A DNA stretch of 64,000 nucleotides from Gp6-AA40 sp035492455 (GCA_035492455.1 DATJJE010000070.1:62001-126000), one strand, 5' to 3'. Positions 51,120 through 60,322 are shown, counted from the first letter of the stretch. Program-made: numbers and translations. Notes: a model not told the origin generated them from the sequence alone.

Positions 51120-51769
51120 TCGCGTTCGATCTCGACGGCACTGTCATCGACTCGTCGCGCGATCTGGCCAATTCGGTGAACGAGCTGCTGGATGAACTCG
51201 GCGCGCCCGCGCTGCCGGTCAACGACGTGATGAAGATGATCGGGGAAGGGGCGAAGATGCTGATTCGCCGCTCGCTGGCGGCCGCCGGTATTCCCGAAAA
51301 TCCGCAAGCCACTGCACGCTTCCTCGAGATCTACGACCGGAGGCTCCTGGAGCACACGCAGCCGTATGACGGAATCATTGGCGTCGTGCGCGCAGCGCGC
51401 GAACATGCGCGGCTCGCCATCCTGACGAACAAGCCAACGGCGCCGACCGAGAAGATCCTCGGCGGCCTGCGCATCCGCGAGCTGTTCGACGATGTTGTTG
51501 GCAGCGACGGTCACTATCCGCGGAAGCCGAATCCTGCCGCACTGCTGGCATTGATGGATCGCGCCGACGCCCCTCCGCCGCGAACGCTGCTCATAGGCGA
51601 CTCGAAGATCGACTACGAAACAGCGAGGAACGCGGACGCACGCTGTTGCCTGGTGGCCTACGGCTTTACCGATTGCGCGCACCACCCGGAGGCGTTCCCC
51701 GATGCATGGGTTGCCGGCGATTCGTCGTCGCTGGCGGATGTGATCGCGCGGTTCGTCACTAGCGACTGA
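51095..51769 (+). CDS. gph: HAD phosphatase, phosphoglycolate phosphatase type
   Basis: This 224-residue HAD hydrolase has motif I AFDLDGTVIDS, motif II LTNKP, motif III Lys in PRKPNP and motif IV IGDSKIDYETARN, with a helical C1 cap. It resembles Gph, which removes 2-phosphoglycolate, but specificity in this group is broad. The GTG at 51095 is the only good start, overlapping queD. It converges on the regulator-barrel fusion gene with an 11-base overlap. Confidence 0.88.
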   Translation: MGHLHRRLIAFDLDGTVIDSSRDLANSVNELLDELGAPALPVNDVMKMIGEGAKMLIRRSLAAAGIPENPQATARFLEIYDRRLLEHTQPYDGIIGVVRAAREHARLAILTNKPTAPTEKILGGLRIRELFDDVVGSDGHYPRKPNPAALLALMDRADAPPPRTLLIGDSKIDYETARNADARCCLVAYGFTDCAHHPEAFPDAWVAGDSSSLADVIARFVTSD

Positions 51770-53147
51770 ACGGAAATTCGTACGAGAGGTAGCCGAGGCC
51801 CGACAGGGTGGCGGCGGAATCCTCACGCGCCAGCGGCGCCGCCAATCCGACGACCCATTGTGCGTCGCCGCGATTCCATCCGACGCGCATTCCCGGCGAG
51901 AGCGTTACGCGGGCGTTTCCTTCGAGCAGAGTTTCGACCATCGCGTGCAGCTTCGGCACGATGCGCCAGACGGCGCTTGCGCCGATGTGCGGACGAGAGA
52001 CGGTCGGCATTCTCGTGTAGCCGACATTCCAGTGCAGATAGAAATCTCGCGCCTGTTCGCTGAAGGGGAGGTTCACCTGCCAGCCGAACCCGCCCTCTCC
52101 GAGACCGCGCCCGCTATGACCGGTTGGCAGGATGAGCGACAGCCGCGGCGAGAACGCCGGCAGGCCCGGTGTGTCGGACGTCAATTGAATGCGGTAGTGC
52201 AGCATCAGGTCACCAAGGCCGCGCGCGCTGGTCGTCGCCGCGTACGGGATTGAGTACGAGATCTGATGCAGGTGTCCGAGCAACGGCCATTCCTGCGTGA
52301 GACTGCTCTCCCAATCGTTGCTCGCCCCCATGCGCATCGTACCGATCGTCTGCAGGATGCCATCGTCCTGATTGAATGCTTCCTCGATGAGGAAGGAGTT
52401 GTCGATGATCTCGAACGCGGGCGGGCCTTGCGCGTGAGCTGCCGATGCAAGCGCCACAATCAGCAGGAGGGACCGCGCGACATGCACCAGCAGCTTCGAC
52501 GCCGCGCGCGTTCCGATAGTGATCCGCCGATCGTCCTTGCCACGCAGACGCACACTGTCTGACGCCTCGTCGCGTTCCTCCACCTCGACGGTCTCTCCCG
52601 GTTTCAAATCGTTGCTTTCAACAAACCTGAGGAACTGCTTGTCCTGATCGATGATGCGGGCCACCGTCATACGCGTCCGCACCGGGCAGGTGAGCAGCGT
52701 TTGCGCCTGCTGCTTCTTCACCATGCCTTCGGCATCCGGAATCGGATCGCCGTGCGGGTCCACCTCTGGTCTGCCGAGCATCTCGTCCATCCGGTCGATC
52801 AACCGGTCGGAGACAACGTGCTCGAGCAGCTCCGCCTCGTCGTGAACTTCGTCCCAGCGAAGGCCCATCACCTGCACGAGGAACAGTTCCACGAGTCGAT
52901 GCCGTCGCAGCACGAGCGCGGCGAGCCGTTTGCCCGCACGCGTGAGGCTCACGCCCGCGTATGGCTCGTAATTCACGAGACCGGACTCCGCCAGTGTCTT
53001 CACCATCGTCGTCGCGGTGCCGGGGGTCACGCCGACTGCGGCTGCGAGCTGCCCCATGGGCATCAGGCGCGGTTCGGATCCGTGTGCGCCGGTGGAACTG
53101 AGGTAGATGGTTTTCAGGTAGTTTTCGACCGTGCTCGACGGCAGCAT
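51759..53147 (-). CDS. MntR/DtxR-type metalloregulator fused in frame to an exported outer-membrane barrel
   Basis: One frame of 462 codons. Residues 1-220 form a complete DtxR/MntR regulator: winged helix (TPGTATTMVKTLAESGLV), dimerisation/metal domain (HRLVELFLVQVMGL, DEAELLEHVVSDRL) and an SH3-like FeoA domain ending in ITIGTRAASKLL. A classical signal peptide follows (residues 221-239, ending ASAAHA before Q240), then a barrel (240-462) like MetA-pathway-of-phenol-degradation transporters, ending in YEFPFSR. An in-frame GTG at residue 221 (52487) could start the barrel separately. Either the two were fused by stop-codon loss or the barrel is made by internal initiation. It is divergent from mntH by 58 bases. 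Confidence 0.88.
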   Translation of the reverse strand: MLPSSTVENYLKTIYLSSTGAHGSEPRLMPMGQLAAAVGVTPGTATTMVKTLAESGLVNYEPYAGVSLTRAGKRLAALVLRRHRLVELFLVQVMGLRWDEVHDEAELLEHVVSDRLIDRMDEMLGRPEVDPHGDPIPDAEGMVKKQQAQTLLTCPVRTRMTVARIIDQDKQFLRFVESNDLKPGETVEVEERDEASDSVRLRGKDDRRITIGTRAASKLLVHVARSLLLIVALASAAHAQGPPAFEIIDNSFLIEEAFNQDDGILQTIGTMRMGASNDWESSLTQEWPLLGHLHQISYSIPYAATTSARGLGDLMLHYRIQLTSDTPGLPAFSPRLSLILPTGHSGRGLGEGGFGWQVNLPFSEQARDFYLHWNVGYTRMPTVSRPHIGASAVWRIVPKLHAMVETLLEGNARVTLSPGMRVGWNRGDAQWVVGLAAPLAREDSAATLSGLGYLSYEFPFSR

Positions 53148-53153
53148 AGACGG

Positions 53154-53159
53154 ATTCTA
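53154..53159 (-). promoter_or_regulatory. -10 box of the regulator-barrel gene
   Basis: TAGAAT on the minus strand ends only 7 bases before the ATG at 53147, implying a nearly leaderless transcript. No good -35 is seen. Confidence 0.4.
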
Positions 53160-53172
53160 AATTGACTTTTCG

Positions 53173-53206
53173 ATAGCCGGCGAGCTATTTTTTGAACGGT
53201 CAAAAA
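53173..53206. promoter_or_regulatory. Two inverted repeats, candidate MntR operators, between the regulator and mntH
   Basis: ATAGC-N6-GCTAT (53173-53188) recalls the half-sites of the E. coli MntR box, though with a longer spacer. TTTTTGA-N4-TCAAAAA (53189-53206) is perfect and reaches the first base of the mntH start codon. A -35/-10 pair for mntH (TTGACT 53162, TATTTT 53186, 18 bases apart) overlaps both, so a bound regulator would block it. Confidence 0.5.
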
Positions 53207-54546
53207 TGGCGCCTGAGCTGGAACAAATCGACACCCACGGCTGGAGGGTCCCGCGCGGCGCGGTCAGCCTGCCGGAGGTGCACGGGTCGATTCCGATCCC
53301 GGCGGATGCCGGGTTCTGGCGGAAGCTGTTCGCGTTTGCGGGTCCCGGATATCTGGTCGCCGTCGGCTACATGGACCCGGGCAACTGGGCCACCGACCTC
53401 GCTGGGGGCGCGCGCTACGGATACACGCTGCTGAGTGTCATCCTGCTCTCGAACCTGATGGCGATTCTGCTGCAGGCGCTGGCGGTACGCCTCGGCATCG
53501 CGACCGGGCGCGATCTGGCGCAGGCGTGCCGTGACCACTACTCCTGGCCGGTCACCGTTGGTCTCTGGATCCTGTGTGAGATTGCGATTGCCGCGTGCGA
53601 CCTGGCCGAGGTGATCGGTGCGGCGATTGCGCTCAACTTGTTGTTCGGGTTGCCCCTCACCTGGGGCGTCTGTCTGACCGCGCTCGACGTGCTGATTGTC
53701 CTGTTCCTGCAGAACCGTGGTTTCCGCTATGTCGAAGCGCTCGTCGTCGCGTTGATCTTCACCATTGCGGGATGCTTTGCGATCGAGGTGTGGTGGGCCA
53801 AGCCGAACCTGGTTGGTGTTGCGGCGGGCTTCGTTCCGACGGCTGACATCCTGCGCAACGGCGACATGCTCTACATCGCGATCGGCATCCTCGGCGCGAC
53901 CGTGATGCCGCACAACCTGTATCTGCATTCGTCGATCGTGCAGACGCGCAAGTACGTCGACACCTTCGCGAGCAAGCGGGAAGCCATCCGGTTTGCCACG
54001 ATCGACTCGAGCGCTGCGCTGATGTTCGCGCTCTTCATCAACGCGGCGATTCTGGTGATGGCCGCGGCGACGTTCAACGGCTCCGGCCACGAGAATGTGG
54101 CCGACATCAGTGATGCGTATCAGCTGCTGTCGCCGCTGCTGGGCACCGGCGCCGCGAGCATCCTTTTCGCCGTCGCGCTGCTCTGCTCGGGCCAGAACGC
54201 GACGCTCACAGGTACGCTCGCCGGCCAGATTGTCATGGAGGGCTTCATCAACCTGCGTGTGCGCCCGTGGCTGCGCCGGCTGGTCACGCGTCTGCTCGCG
54301 ATCATTCCCGCCATCATCGTCGTCGCACTTTACGGCGAACGCGGGACAGGAGCGCTGCTGATACTCAGTCAGGTGGTGCTCAGCCTGCAGCTCTCATTCG
54401 CGGTCTTTCCGCTGGTGATGTTCACGTCGGACAAAGCGAAGATGGGACCGTTTGTCGCGCCGATGCCTGTCCGCGTGCTGGCGTGGGGAGTCGCAGTTAT
54501 CATTGCCGCGCTCAACGCGTGGCTGCTCGTGCAGACGTTCGCGTAA
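53206..54546 (+). CDS. mntH: Nramp-family divalent metal transporter (MntH)
   Basis: This 446-residue protein has 11 hydrophobic segments. The metal-binding DPGN motif is in VAVGYMDPGNWATDLAGG (TM1) and MPHNLYLHSS (TM6) supplies the second half-site. It imports manganese (or iron) with protons. The divergent gene encodes an MntR-like regulator, which supports manganese. The ATG at 53206 lies within an inverted repeat and only about 15 bases past a -10 box, with no ribosome-binding site, so translation may be leaderless. Confidence 0.94.
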   Translation: MAPELEQIDTHGWRVPRGAVSLPEVHGSIPIPADAGFWRKLFAFAGPGYLVAVGYMDPGNWATDLAGGARYGYTLLSVILLSNLMAILLQALAVRLGIATGRDLAQACRDHYSWPVTVGLWILCEIAIAACDLAEVIGAAIALNLLFGLPLTWGVCLTALDVLIVLFLQNRGFRYVEALVVALIFTIAGCFAIEVWWAKPNLVGVAAGFVPTADILRNGDMLYIAIGILGATVMPHNLYLHSSIVQTRKYVDTFASKREAIRFATIDSSAALMFALFINAAILVMAAATFNGSGHENVADISDAYQLLSPLLGTGAASILFAVALLCSGQNATLTGTLAGQIVMEGFINLRVRPWLRRLVTRLLAIIPAIIVVALYGERGTGALLILSQVVLSLQLSFAVFPLVMFTSDKAKMGPFVAPMPVRVLAWGVAVIIAALNAWLLVQTFA

Positions 54547-54549
54547 CCG

Positions 54550-54996
54550 ATGTACCGCCGCATTCTCGTCGCCGTCGAGCATTCTCCCGCCGACCAGGCG
54601 ATCCTGGAGCACGTGCGGCAGCTCGCCAAGCAGATCGGTTCCGAGCTGCATCTCGTGCACGTGGCCGACGGGTGGGCCGCACGGAATTTCGACCGGCTGC
54701 AGCTGCGTGAGTCCGAGGAGATGAAGGCGGATCGCGATTACCTGGCGAAACTCGCCGCGGACCTGAGCGCCGACGGCCTGACGGTGTCCACCGAACTGGC
54801 GATGGGCGATCCCGCTGACGAATTGATTCGACTCGCCGAACATCGCGGCGTCGATCTGCTCGCGATGTCCACGCACGGACATCGCTTCCTGAACGATCTC
54901 GTCCGCGGCACCACCGTCAACCGCGTCCGGCACCTTGTGAAGATTCCAATCCTGCTCGTGCGGGCACCGCGAGGCCCGGGCGGCGCCGAGGGGTGA
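54550..54996 (+). CDS. Universal stress protein
   Basis: This 148-residue single UspA domain has RRILVAVEHS at the N terminus, AMGDPADELIRLAE, and the ATP motif region LAMSTHGHRFLNDLVRGTTVNRV (G-x2-G-x9-G[ST] type, with some glycines replaced). It lies 3 bases after mntH and overlaps ubiE by 4 bases, so the three may be cotranscribed. Confidence 0.88.
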   Translation: MYRRILVAVEHSPADQAILEHVRQLAKQIGSELHLVHVADGWAARNFDRLQLRESEEMKADRDYLAKLAADLSADGLTVSTELAMGDPADELIRLAEHRGVDLLAMSTHGHRFLNDLVRGTTVNRVRHLVKIPILLVRAPRGPGGAEG

Positions 54997-55721
54997 GCCT
55001 CCGCTCGACCATTGCGACTCCAGGCGGCAAGCAGAAGTACGTTCGGCGGTTGTTCGCGACAATTGCCGATCGCTACGACCTGATCACGGTCGTCCTGTCG
55101 TACGGCCGCGATCGCAAGTGGAAGGATTACTTGATCTCGCTCGCCGCGATCCGTGCGGACGATCGCCTTCTCGATCTCGCCTGCGGCACCGGCGACATCC
55201 TGTTCCGGGCGGCGGAGCGGGCAAGTGTCGCCGTCGGACTTGATGTCACGCTGCGAATGCTGCAGCTCGCCGCCGCGAAACGGCAGGCGGCGCTCGTCAA
55301 CGGAGACATGCTCGCGTTGCCGTTCGCTTCCGAGTACTTCAGCGTTGTGACCGCAGGCTACGGGCTTCGGAACGTTCCAGACTTGCAGCAGGCAATCGAC
55401 GAGATCGCGCGTGTCCTGGCGCCGGGCGGCCGTTTTCTCTCGCTCGATTTCAATCGACCGGAGCGATCGTGGCTGCGCGCCGTGTATCTTGCCTACTTGA
55501 CGATCGTCGGTTCAACGCTGGGATTGGTGCTGCACCGCGATGCGGACACGTATCGGTACATTCCCGAATCGATTCGCAACTACCCGGGAGCTGCTGGAGT
55601 GGCGCGTCTGCTCGAGCAGCGCGGATTCGAACGCGTAAGTGTCGTCCCGCTGCTCGGTGGATTGATGGCGATTCATTCAGCGATCAAGCCAGGGCAAGAG
55701 CGCTTCGACGAGAAAGCCTAG
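54993..55721 (+). CDS. ubiE: Demethylmenaquinone/ubiquinone C-methyltransferase
   Basis: This 242-residue class I methyltransferase has RYDLITVVLSYGRDRKWK, LLDLACGTGDIL and TAGYGLRNVPD, the three UbiE/MenG blocks. In an acidobacterium it most likely methylates demethylmenaquinone. A GTG start at 54993 overlaps the usp stop (GTGA). Its 3' end overlaps the opposing hypothetical gene by 45 bases. Confidence 0.93.
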   Translation: MSLRSTIATPGGKQKYVRRLFATIADRYDLITVVLSYGRDRKWKDYLISLAAIRADDRLLDLACGTGDILFRAAERASVAVGLDVTLRMLQLAAAKRQAALVNGDMLALPFASEYFSVVTAGYGLRNVPDLQQAIDEIARVLAPGGRFLSLDFNRPERSWLRAVYLAYLTIVGSTLGLVLHRDADTYRYIPESIRNYPGAAGVARLLEQRGFERVSVVPLLGGLMAIHSAIKPGQERFDEKA

Positions 55722-56141
55722 GACATCCGCGTCGGTCAGGTCCTCGGGTGCGGCGCCGGCTTTGATCGGCCGCTCGTCTTCAAGCGTGCGAGAGCCTCGC
55801 GTTCGACGGATCCGACCAATGACGGTCGGCTTCGCTCCCGCACCATCGAGCTCGAACTCGACGTAGTCGTCGCGCCCTCGATCTGAGGCAAGCCGCAGCC
55901 CGCCGCTGGGCGTCGAAACGGTAAATGGATACCCTTCCGCTTTCAACGCGTTCGCAACCATTCGCGTCGTCGGCGTCGCCACATCCTCGAGGAACTTCGC
56001 ATATGCACGTTCCGCGTCGGCAACCTGTTGCCGCCGCTGTTGTGCCTGTGCCTTCGCTCGATCGATTGCATGCTTGAGCTGCCGTCTGACTTCGGATACT
56101 TCCACGCGCGCCTCGTGAGGCTTATTGTAGGGGACTGACAT
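55677..56141 (-). CDS. Conserved hypothetical protein with N-terminal coiled coil
   Basis: This protein of about 154 residues has a charged coiled-coil (LKHAIDRAKAQAQQRRQQVA, residues 20-55) then a beta-rich part (YPFTVSTPSGGLRLAS, YVEFELDG, TVIGRIRRTRG). I do not recognise a family. The ATG at 56141 lacks a ribosome-binding site; a GTG at 56105 with GAGG upstream is a better-supported alternative. Long overlaps with neighbours at both ends are unusual, but the composition is normal for the window. Confidence 0.6.
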   Translation of the reverse strand: MSVPYNKPHEARVEVSEVRRQLKHAIDRAKAQAQQRRQQVADAERAYAKFLEDVATPTTRMVANALKAEGYPFTVSTPSGGLRLASDRGRDDYVEFELDGAGAKPTVIGRIRRTRGSRTLEDERPIKAGAAPEDLTDADVLGFLVEALLPWLDR

Positions 56142-56853
56142 GGTGATGAGATTGTTCGCCGTGGCTGCCGCGATGGCATTGCCGCTCAGCGCGTCGGCGC
56201 AGCAGCCCACGGTGCCGCGCGATATTCAGCAGCCGGTCGTCGTAACGACCGGCGACGGGATTGTACAGGCGACTCCCGACCGTGCGTGGATAACGGTGAC
56301 CGCCGAATCGCACGCCGCAAGTCCGCGGGACGCACAGCGCAAAAATGCGGAGGCGATGAAGCCGGTGCACGATCGTATCCGCGCCGCCGGCATCCCGGAG
56401 GAGGCGATCAAAACCACCGTCTACGATCTGCAGCCTGACTGGGACTACAGCAACAATCGTCGTGTTCTGCGTGGCTACGTCGCGCGCAATACGATCGACG
56501 TGCGCATTGACGATGCCGATCGCGTCGGCGAGCTGCTGGATATGGTTGTCAGCGCGGGAGCTACGTCGGTGGAGAACATCCGCTTCGATTTGAAAGATCG
56601 CGACCGGCTCGAGCGCGAGGCGCTGCGTCTCGCCGTAGCGGATGCGCGTGCGCGGGCGACGGCAGCCGCCGCCGGCGCCGGCATGATGGTGGATCGCATC
56701 ATCCGCATCGACGAGCAGGGTGTAAGCTCCCCGCCGATTCCGTTGCGACGCGAAAGTCTTCAGGCTGGCGTCGTCGCGGCGGCGGCACCACCGGTCGCCG
56801 CGGGATCAATGGAAGTGCGCGCGCACGTTACCGTGACGACACTGTTGAAGTGA
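56140..56853 (+). CDS. SIMPL-domain (DUF541) periplasmic protein
   Basis: The protein has 237 residues: a signal peptide (cleavage after SASA), then the SIMPL domain with VVVTTGDGIVQATPDRAWI, TVYDLQPDW and ALRLAVADARARATAAAA. Members (such as E. coli YggE) form ring-like periplasmic assemblies linked to oxidative stress; the function is unclear. GGGG at 56131-56134 is a plausible ribosome-binding site. An ATG two codons later (56146) is possible. Confidence 0.9.
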   Translation: MVMRLFAVAAAMALPLSASAQQPTVPRDIQQPVVVTTGDGIVQATPDRAWITVTAESHAASPRDAQRKNAEAMKPVHDRIRAAGIPEEAIKTTVYDLQPDWDYSNNRRVLRGYVARNTIDVRIDDADRVGELLDMVVSAGATSVENIRFDLKDRDRLEREALRLAVADARARATAAAAGAGMMVDRIIRIDEQGVSSPPIPLRRESLQAGVVAAAAPPVAAGSMEVRAHVTVTTLLK

Positions 56854-57482
56854 TGGAGCTCGACTACACGAAGGCGAGACGCCATCTCGCGCGGCGCGAT
56901 CCCGTGCTGCGCGATCTGATGCGCGCGCATGGACCCTGCGGCCTTGCTGCGCGGCTGCACACGAATCCGTTCAAGGCGCTCGCGCGCGCCATCGTCGGCC
57001 AGCAGCTGTCCGCGAAGGCCGCGGCAACGATTTTTTCCCGCTTCGAAGGCCTGTATGAATGCTTTCCGACGCCGTCTCAGGTACTCGCCACGCCCGATGA
57101 GCGACTGCGGGGCGTCGGCCTCAGTACGCAGAAGCTTGGCTACTTACGTGACCTGTGCAAACGGATTGAGGAGGGGCAGCTTCCTCTCGATGCTCTGGAC
57201 CGAATGGATGACGAAGCCGTCGTTGCAGCGCTGACGCAAGTAAAAGGCGTCGGCCGATGGACGGCCGACATGTTTCTCATCTTTCGGCTGCAGCGGCCGG
57301 ATGTCCTGCCCGTCGGCGACCTTGGCATCGTCAACGCGGTCAAGCGCGCGTATAAACTTCGCAAGGCGCCGTCGCCCGATCGTCTCCGTCGTATCGGCGA
57401 GGCGTGGAGACCCTACCGATCCGTGGCGTGCTGGTATTTGTGGGCCAGTCTCAACAACGCGCCGACGAAGACGAAGGATTGA
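56853..57482 (+). CDS. DNA-3-methyladenine glycosylase, AlkA-type (HhH-GPD)
   Basis: This 209-residue protein has AIVGQQLSAKAAATIFSRF, the helix-hairpin-helix LTQVKGVGRWTADMFLIF and the catalytic Asp in PVGDLGI. It lacks the N-terminal TATA-like domain of E. coli AlkA, as in many short AlkA enzymes. It excises alkylated bases. The ATG shares one base with the SIMPL stop (TGATG). Confidence 0.92.
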   Translation: MELDYTKARRHLARRDPVLRDLMRAHGPCGLAARLHTNPFKALARAIVGQQLSAKAAATIFSRFEGLYECFPTPSQVLATPDERLRGVGLSTQKLGYLRDLCKRIEEGQLPLDALDRMDDEAVVAALTQVKGVGRWTADMFLIFRLQRPDVLPVGDLGIVNAVKRAYKLRKAPSPDRLRRIGEAWRPYRSVACWYLWASLNNAPTKTKD

Positions 57483-57484
57483 CC

Positions 57485-60298
57485 ATGCAGACACGACGCA
57501 TCTCCACCCGTTTTCTTGCCGCCGCGCTCATCGCCACGCTTGGCGCCATCGTTCCCGTGGCGGCGCAGAATCGCGCGCCGGCGACGGACATCCCGAAGAT
57601 TCAGTTCGAGAAGTTCACGCTTCCGAACGGACTCGAGGTGATTCTCAGCCAGGATCGGCGGCTGCCTATCGTCGCCGTGAACCTCTGGTATCACGTCGGG
57701 CCCGCGAACGAAGTCCAGGGGCGCACTGGCTTTGCGCATTTGTTCGAGCATCTGATGTTCCAGGGCTCGAAACATACGCCGCACGATTCGCATTTCCAGA
57801 TGCTGGAAGCGGCCGGCGCGACCGGCATCAACGGAACGACCGATTACGACCGCACCAACTACTTCGAAACGGTGCCGTCGAATCGGCTCGAGCTGGCGCT
57901 GTGGATTGAATCCGATCGCATGGGCTATCTGCTCGATGCGATTGACGAGAAGGAATTCGCCAATCAGCAGGACGTGGTGCGCAACGAGCGGCGGCAGACG
58001 ACCGAAAACCGTCCGTACGGAAATGCGGAAGAAGAGGTCGTACACATGCTCTATCCGCAGAGCCACCCCTATTACGCGAGCGTGATTGGGTCGCATGCGG
58101 ACATTCAGGCGGCGCGCCTGCAGGACGCGCGCGAGTTCTTCAAGCGGTACTACGCGCCAAACAACGCGAGCATCGCCATCGTCGGCGACTTCGATCCTGC
58201 GCAGACCAAGCAGCTCCTGCAGAAATACTTCGGCACGCTGAAACGCGGCGCAGCGGTGCCGCCGATTAACGTGCAGACGCCAAAGATCACGACGGAGCGG
58301 CGGAAGGTCGTTGCCGATCGTATCGAGCTGCCGCGGGTCTACATGGCGTGGCTGACGCCGTCAGTGTTCAAGCCCGGAGATGCAGACGCATCCATGGCGG
58401 CGGAGGTTCTCGGCGGCGGCCGCGCGAGCCGTTTGTACCAGAAGCTGGTCTACGACAAGCAGATTGCGCAGAGCGTGAACGCCTATCAGCAGTCGCTGCT
58501 GCTCGGATCGCAATTTCAGATCGAAGCGACCGCACGCCCCGGTCATACGGCGGAGGAGCTCGAAGCGGCAATCAACGAGGAGCTCGAGTCGCTGCGAACT
58601 AAACCCGTTGAACCGCGTGAGCTCGAGCAGGCGCGCAACGTGATCGAAACCGGAGCCGTGACGCGACTCGAAAATCTGAACGGCGTCGCGAACATGCTCA
58701 ACGAATACAACCACTACCTCCACGATCCCGGCTATCTGCAGAAGGATATCGAGCGGCTTCGCGCCGTGACGCCAGCGTCGCTGCTGGCCTTTGCGCGCGA
58801 TCAACTGCAGCCGACCGCTCGAGTGGTGGTATACGCGGTGAAGGGCGAGCCGGTGATGGCGCCGCAGGTGCCGACGCCGCCTGCGCCGACCAGTGCCGAA
58901 GGCGCCGGCACCGAATCGGTCAACGTCGACGAGCCATGGCGCGCCGAACCACCGAAGCCGGGTCCCGCAAAGGCGTTGCAGGTGCCGACGCCGGAGACGG
59001 CGCAGCTCGCCAACGGCCTCACGTTGATCCTCAGCACCCGCCGGGGCCTGCCTGTTGTCGCCGCGAACCTCGTGGTCAAGAGCGGCAGCGATACGAATCC
59101 TGGCGACATGCCTGGCTTGGCGAACTTCACGGTCGCGATGCTCGATCAGGGGACGGCAACGCGTTCTGCCGTGCAGATCGCCAATGAGATCGCACAGCTC
59201 GGCGCGAATGTGAACGCCACCAGCTCGATGGACGCGTCATTTGTCACAGCGCGCTCGCTGAAGAAGAATTTCGCCGCCACACTCGATCTCGCCGCAGACA
59301 TCGCGCTGCACCCGTCATTTCCAGCCGCGGAGATCGAGCGTCAGCGCGCCAATCGCCTGGCGCAGCTGGTACAACAGCGGGAGAACGCCGGCATCCTCGC
59401 CACCCGTATTGTCAACGTCGCGCTGTATGGCGAGCGCCATCCGTACGGATTCACCGAGATTGGGACCGAGGCATCCGTGCGCGCGCTTACGCGCGAAGCG
59501 ATGTTGAACTTCTGGAAGCAGAATTTCGTGCCGAATAACGCGGCGCTCGTCGTCGCCGGCGATATCACGATGGCGGAGCTGCGGCCGCTCGCCGAGAAAG
59601 TGTTCGGCAGCTGGCAGCGCGGGATGCCAACTACGCCCGCGCTCGCCACGCCCACGGCACCGCAGGCGAAGATTCTGATCGTCGACCGGCCCGGAGCGCC
59701 ACAGACGCAGTTGCGCCTCGGCGCGATCGGAGCGCCTCGAGCGGTTCCGGAATTCCAGGCGCTGCAGGTAATGAACACCGCGCTTGGCGGGCTCTTCTCG
59801 AGCCGCATCAACATGAACCTGCGCGAAGAGCATGGCTACACCTACGGCGCCGGTTCAGGATTTGACTATCGGCGTGGCCCGGGACCGTTTGCAATTGCGA
59901 CCGGCGTGCGCACCGATGTGACCGCGCCCGCCGTCACCGAGATTCTGAAAGAGGTGCGCGGCATGACCGCCGCGCCGATGAAGCCGGAGGAGCTCGAACG
60001 CGCCAAGGATGCGCGCACGCAATCGCTGCCGGCCGGATTCCAGACCAGCCAGGCCGCGGTCGGAAGCTTTGCCGCGCTCTATGTCTACGACCTCGGTCTC
60101 GACTACTACAGCCGCCTCGCGCAGGCCGTGCAGGCCGTGACCGCCGATCAGGCACTCGCCGCGGCCAAGAAATACCTCGTGCCCGAGCGCATGGTTATCG
60201 TCGCGGTCGGCGATCGAGCCAAAATCGAGCCCGAATTGCGGAAGCTGAATGTGGCGCCGGTGGAAGTCGTGACACCGGACGGGAAGCCAATCGGCTAA
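57485..60298 (+). CDS. Exported tandem M16 zinc metallopeptidase
   Basis: This 937-residue protein has a signal peptide (cleavage after PVAAQ). The N-terminal M16 half has the inverted zinc motif HLFEH (residues 85-89) with the third ligand near E168 (VVRNERR), so it is catalytic. The C-terminal half, from about 500 (LANGLTLILSTRRGLP), lacks HxxEH and is the usual inactive partner. A Pro-rich linker of about 50 residues joins them. It should degrade peptides in the periplasm. It follows alkA by 2 bases. Confidence 0.93.
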   Translation: MQTRRISTRFLAAALIATLGAIVPVAAQNRAPATDIPKIQFEKFTLPNGLEVILSQDRRLPIVAVNLWYHVGPANEVQGRTGFAHLFEHLMFQGSKHTPHDSHFQMLEAAGATGINGTTDYDRTNYFETVPSNRLELALWIESDRMGYLLDAIDEKEFANQQDVVRNERRQTTENRPYGNAEEEVVHMLYPQSHPYYASVIGSHADIQAARLQDAREFFKRYYAPNNASIAIVGDFDPAQTKQLLQKYFGTLKRGAAVPPINVQTPKITTERRKVVADRIELPRVYMAWLTPSVFKPGDADASMAAEVLGGGRASRLYQKLVYDKQIAQSVNAYQQSLLLGSQFQIEATARPGHTAEELEAAINEELESLRTKPVEPRELEQARNVIETGAVTRLENLNGVANMLNEYNHYLHDPGYLQKDIERLRAVTPASLLAFARDQLQPTARVVVYAVKGEPVMAPQVPTPPAPTSAEGAGTESVNVDEPWRAEPPKPGPAKALQVPTPETAQLANGLTLILSTRRGLPVVAANLVVKSGSDTNPGDMPGLANFTVAMLDQGTATRSAVQIANEIAQLGANVNATSSMDASFVTARSLKKNFAATLDLAADIALHPSFPAAEIERQRANRLAQLVQQRENAGILATRIVNVALYGERHPYGFTEIGTEASVRALTREAMLNFWKQNFVPNNAALVVAGDITMAELRPLAEKVFGSWQRGMPTTPALATPTAPQAKILIVDRPGAPQTQLRLGAIGAPRAVPEFQALQVMNTALGGLFSSRINMNLREEHGYTYGAGSGFDYRRGPGPFAIATGVRTDVTAPAVTEILKEVRGMTAAPMKPEELERAKDARTQSLPAGFQTSQAAVGSFAALYVYDLGLDYYSRLAQAVQAVTADQALAAAKKYLVPERMVIVAVGDRAKIEPELRKLNVAPVEVVTPDGKPIG

Positions 60299-60322
60299 AT
60301 CGCAAATTCCAAATTCAAGCTT

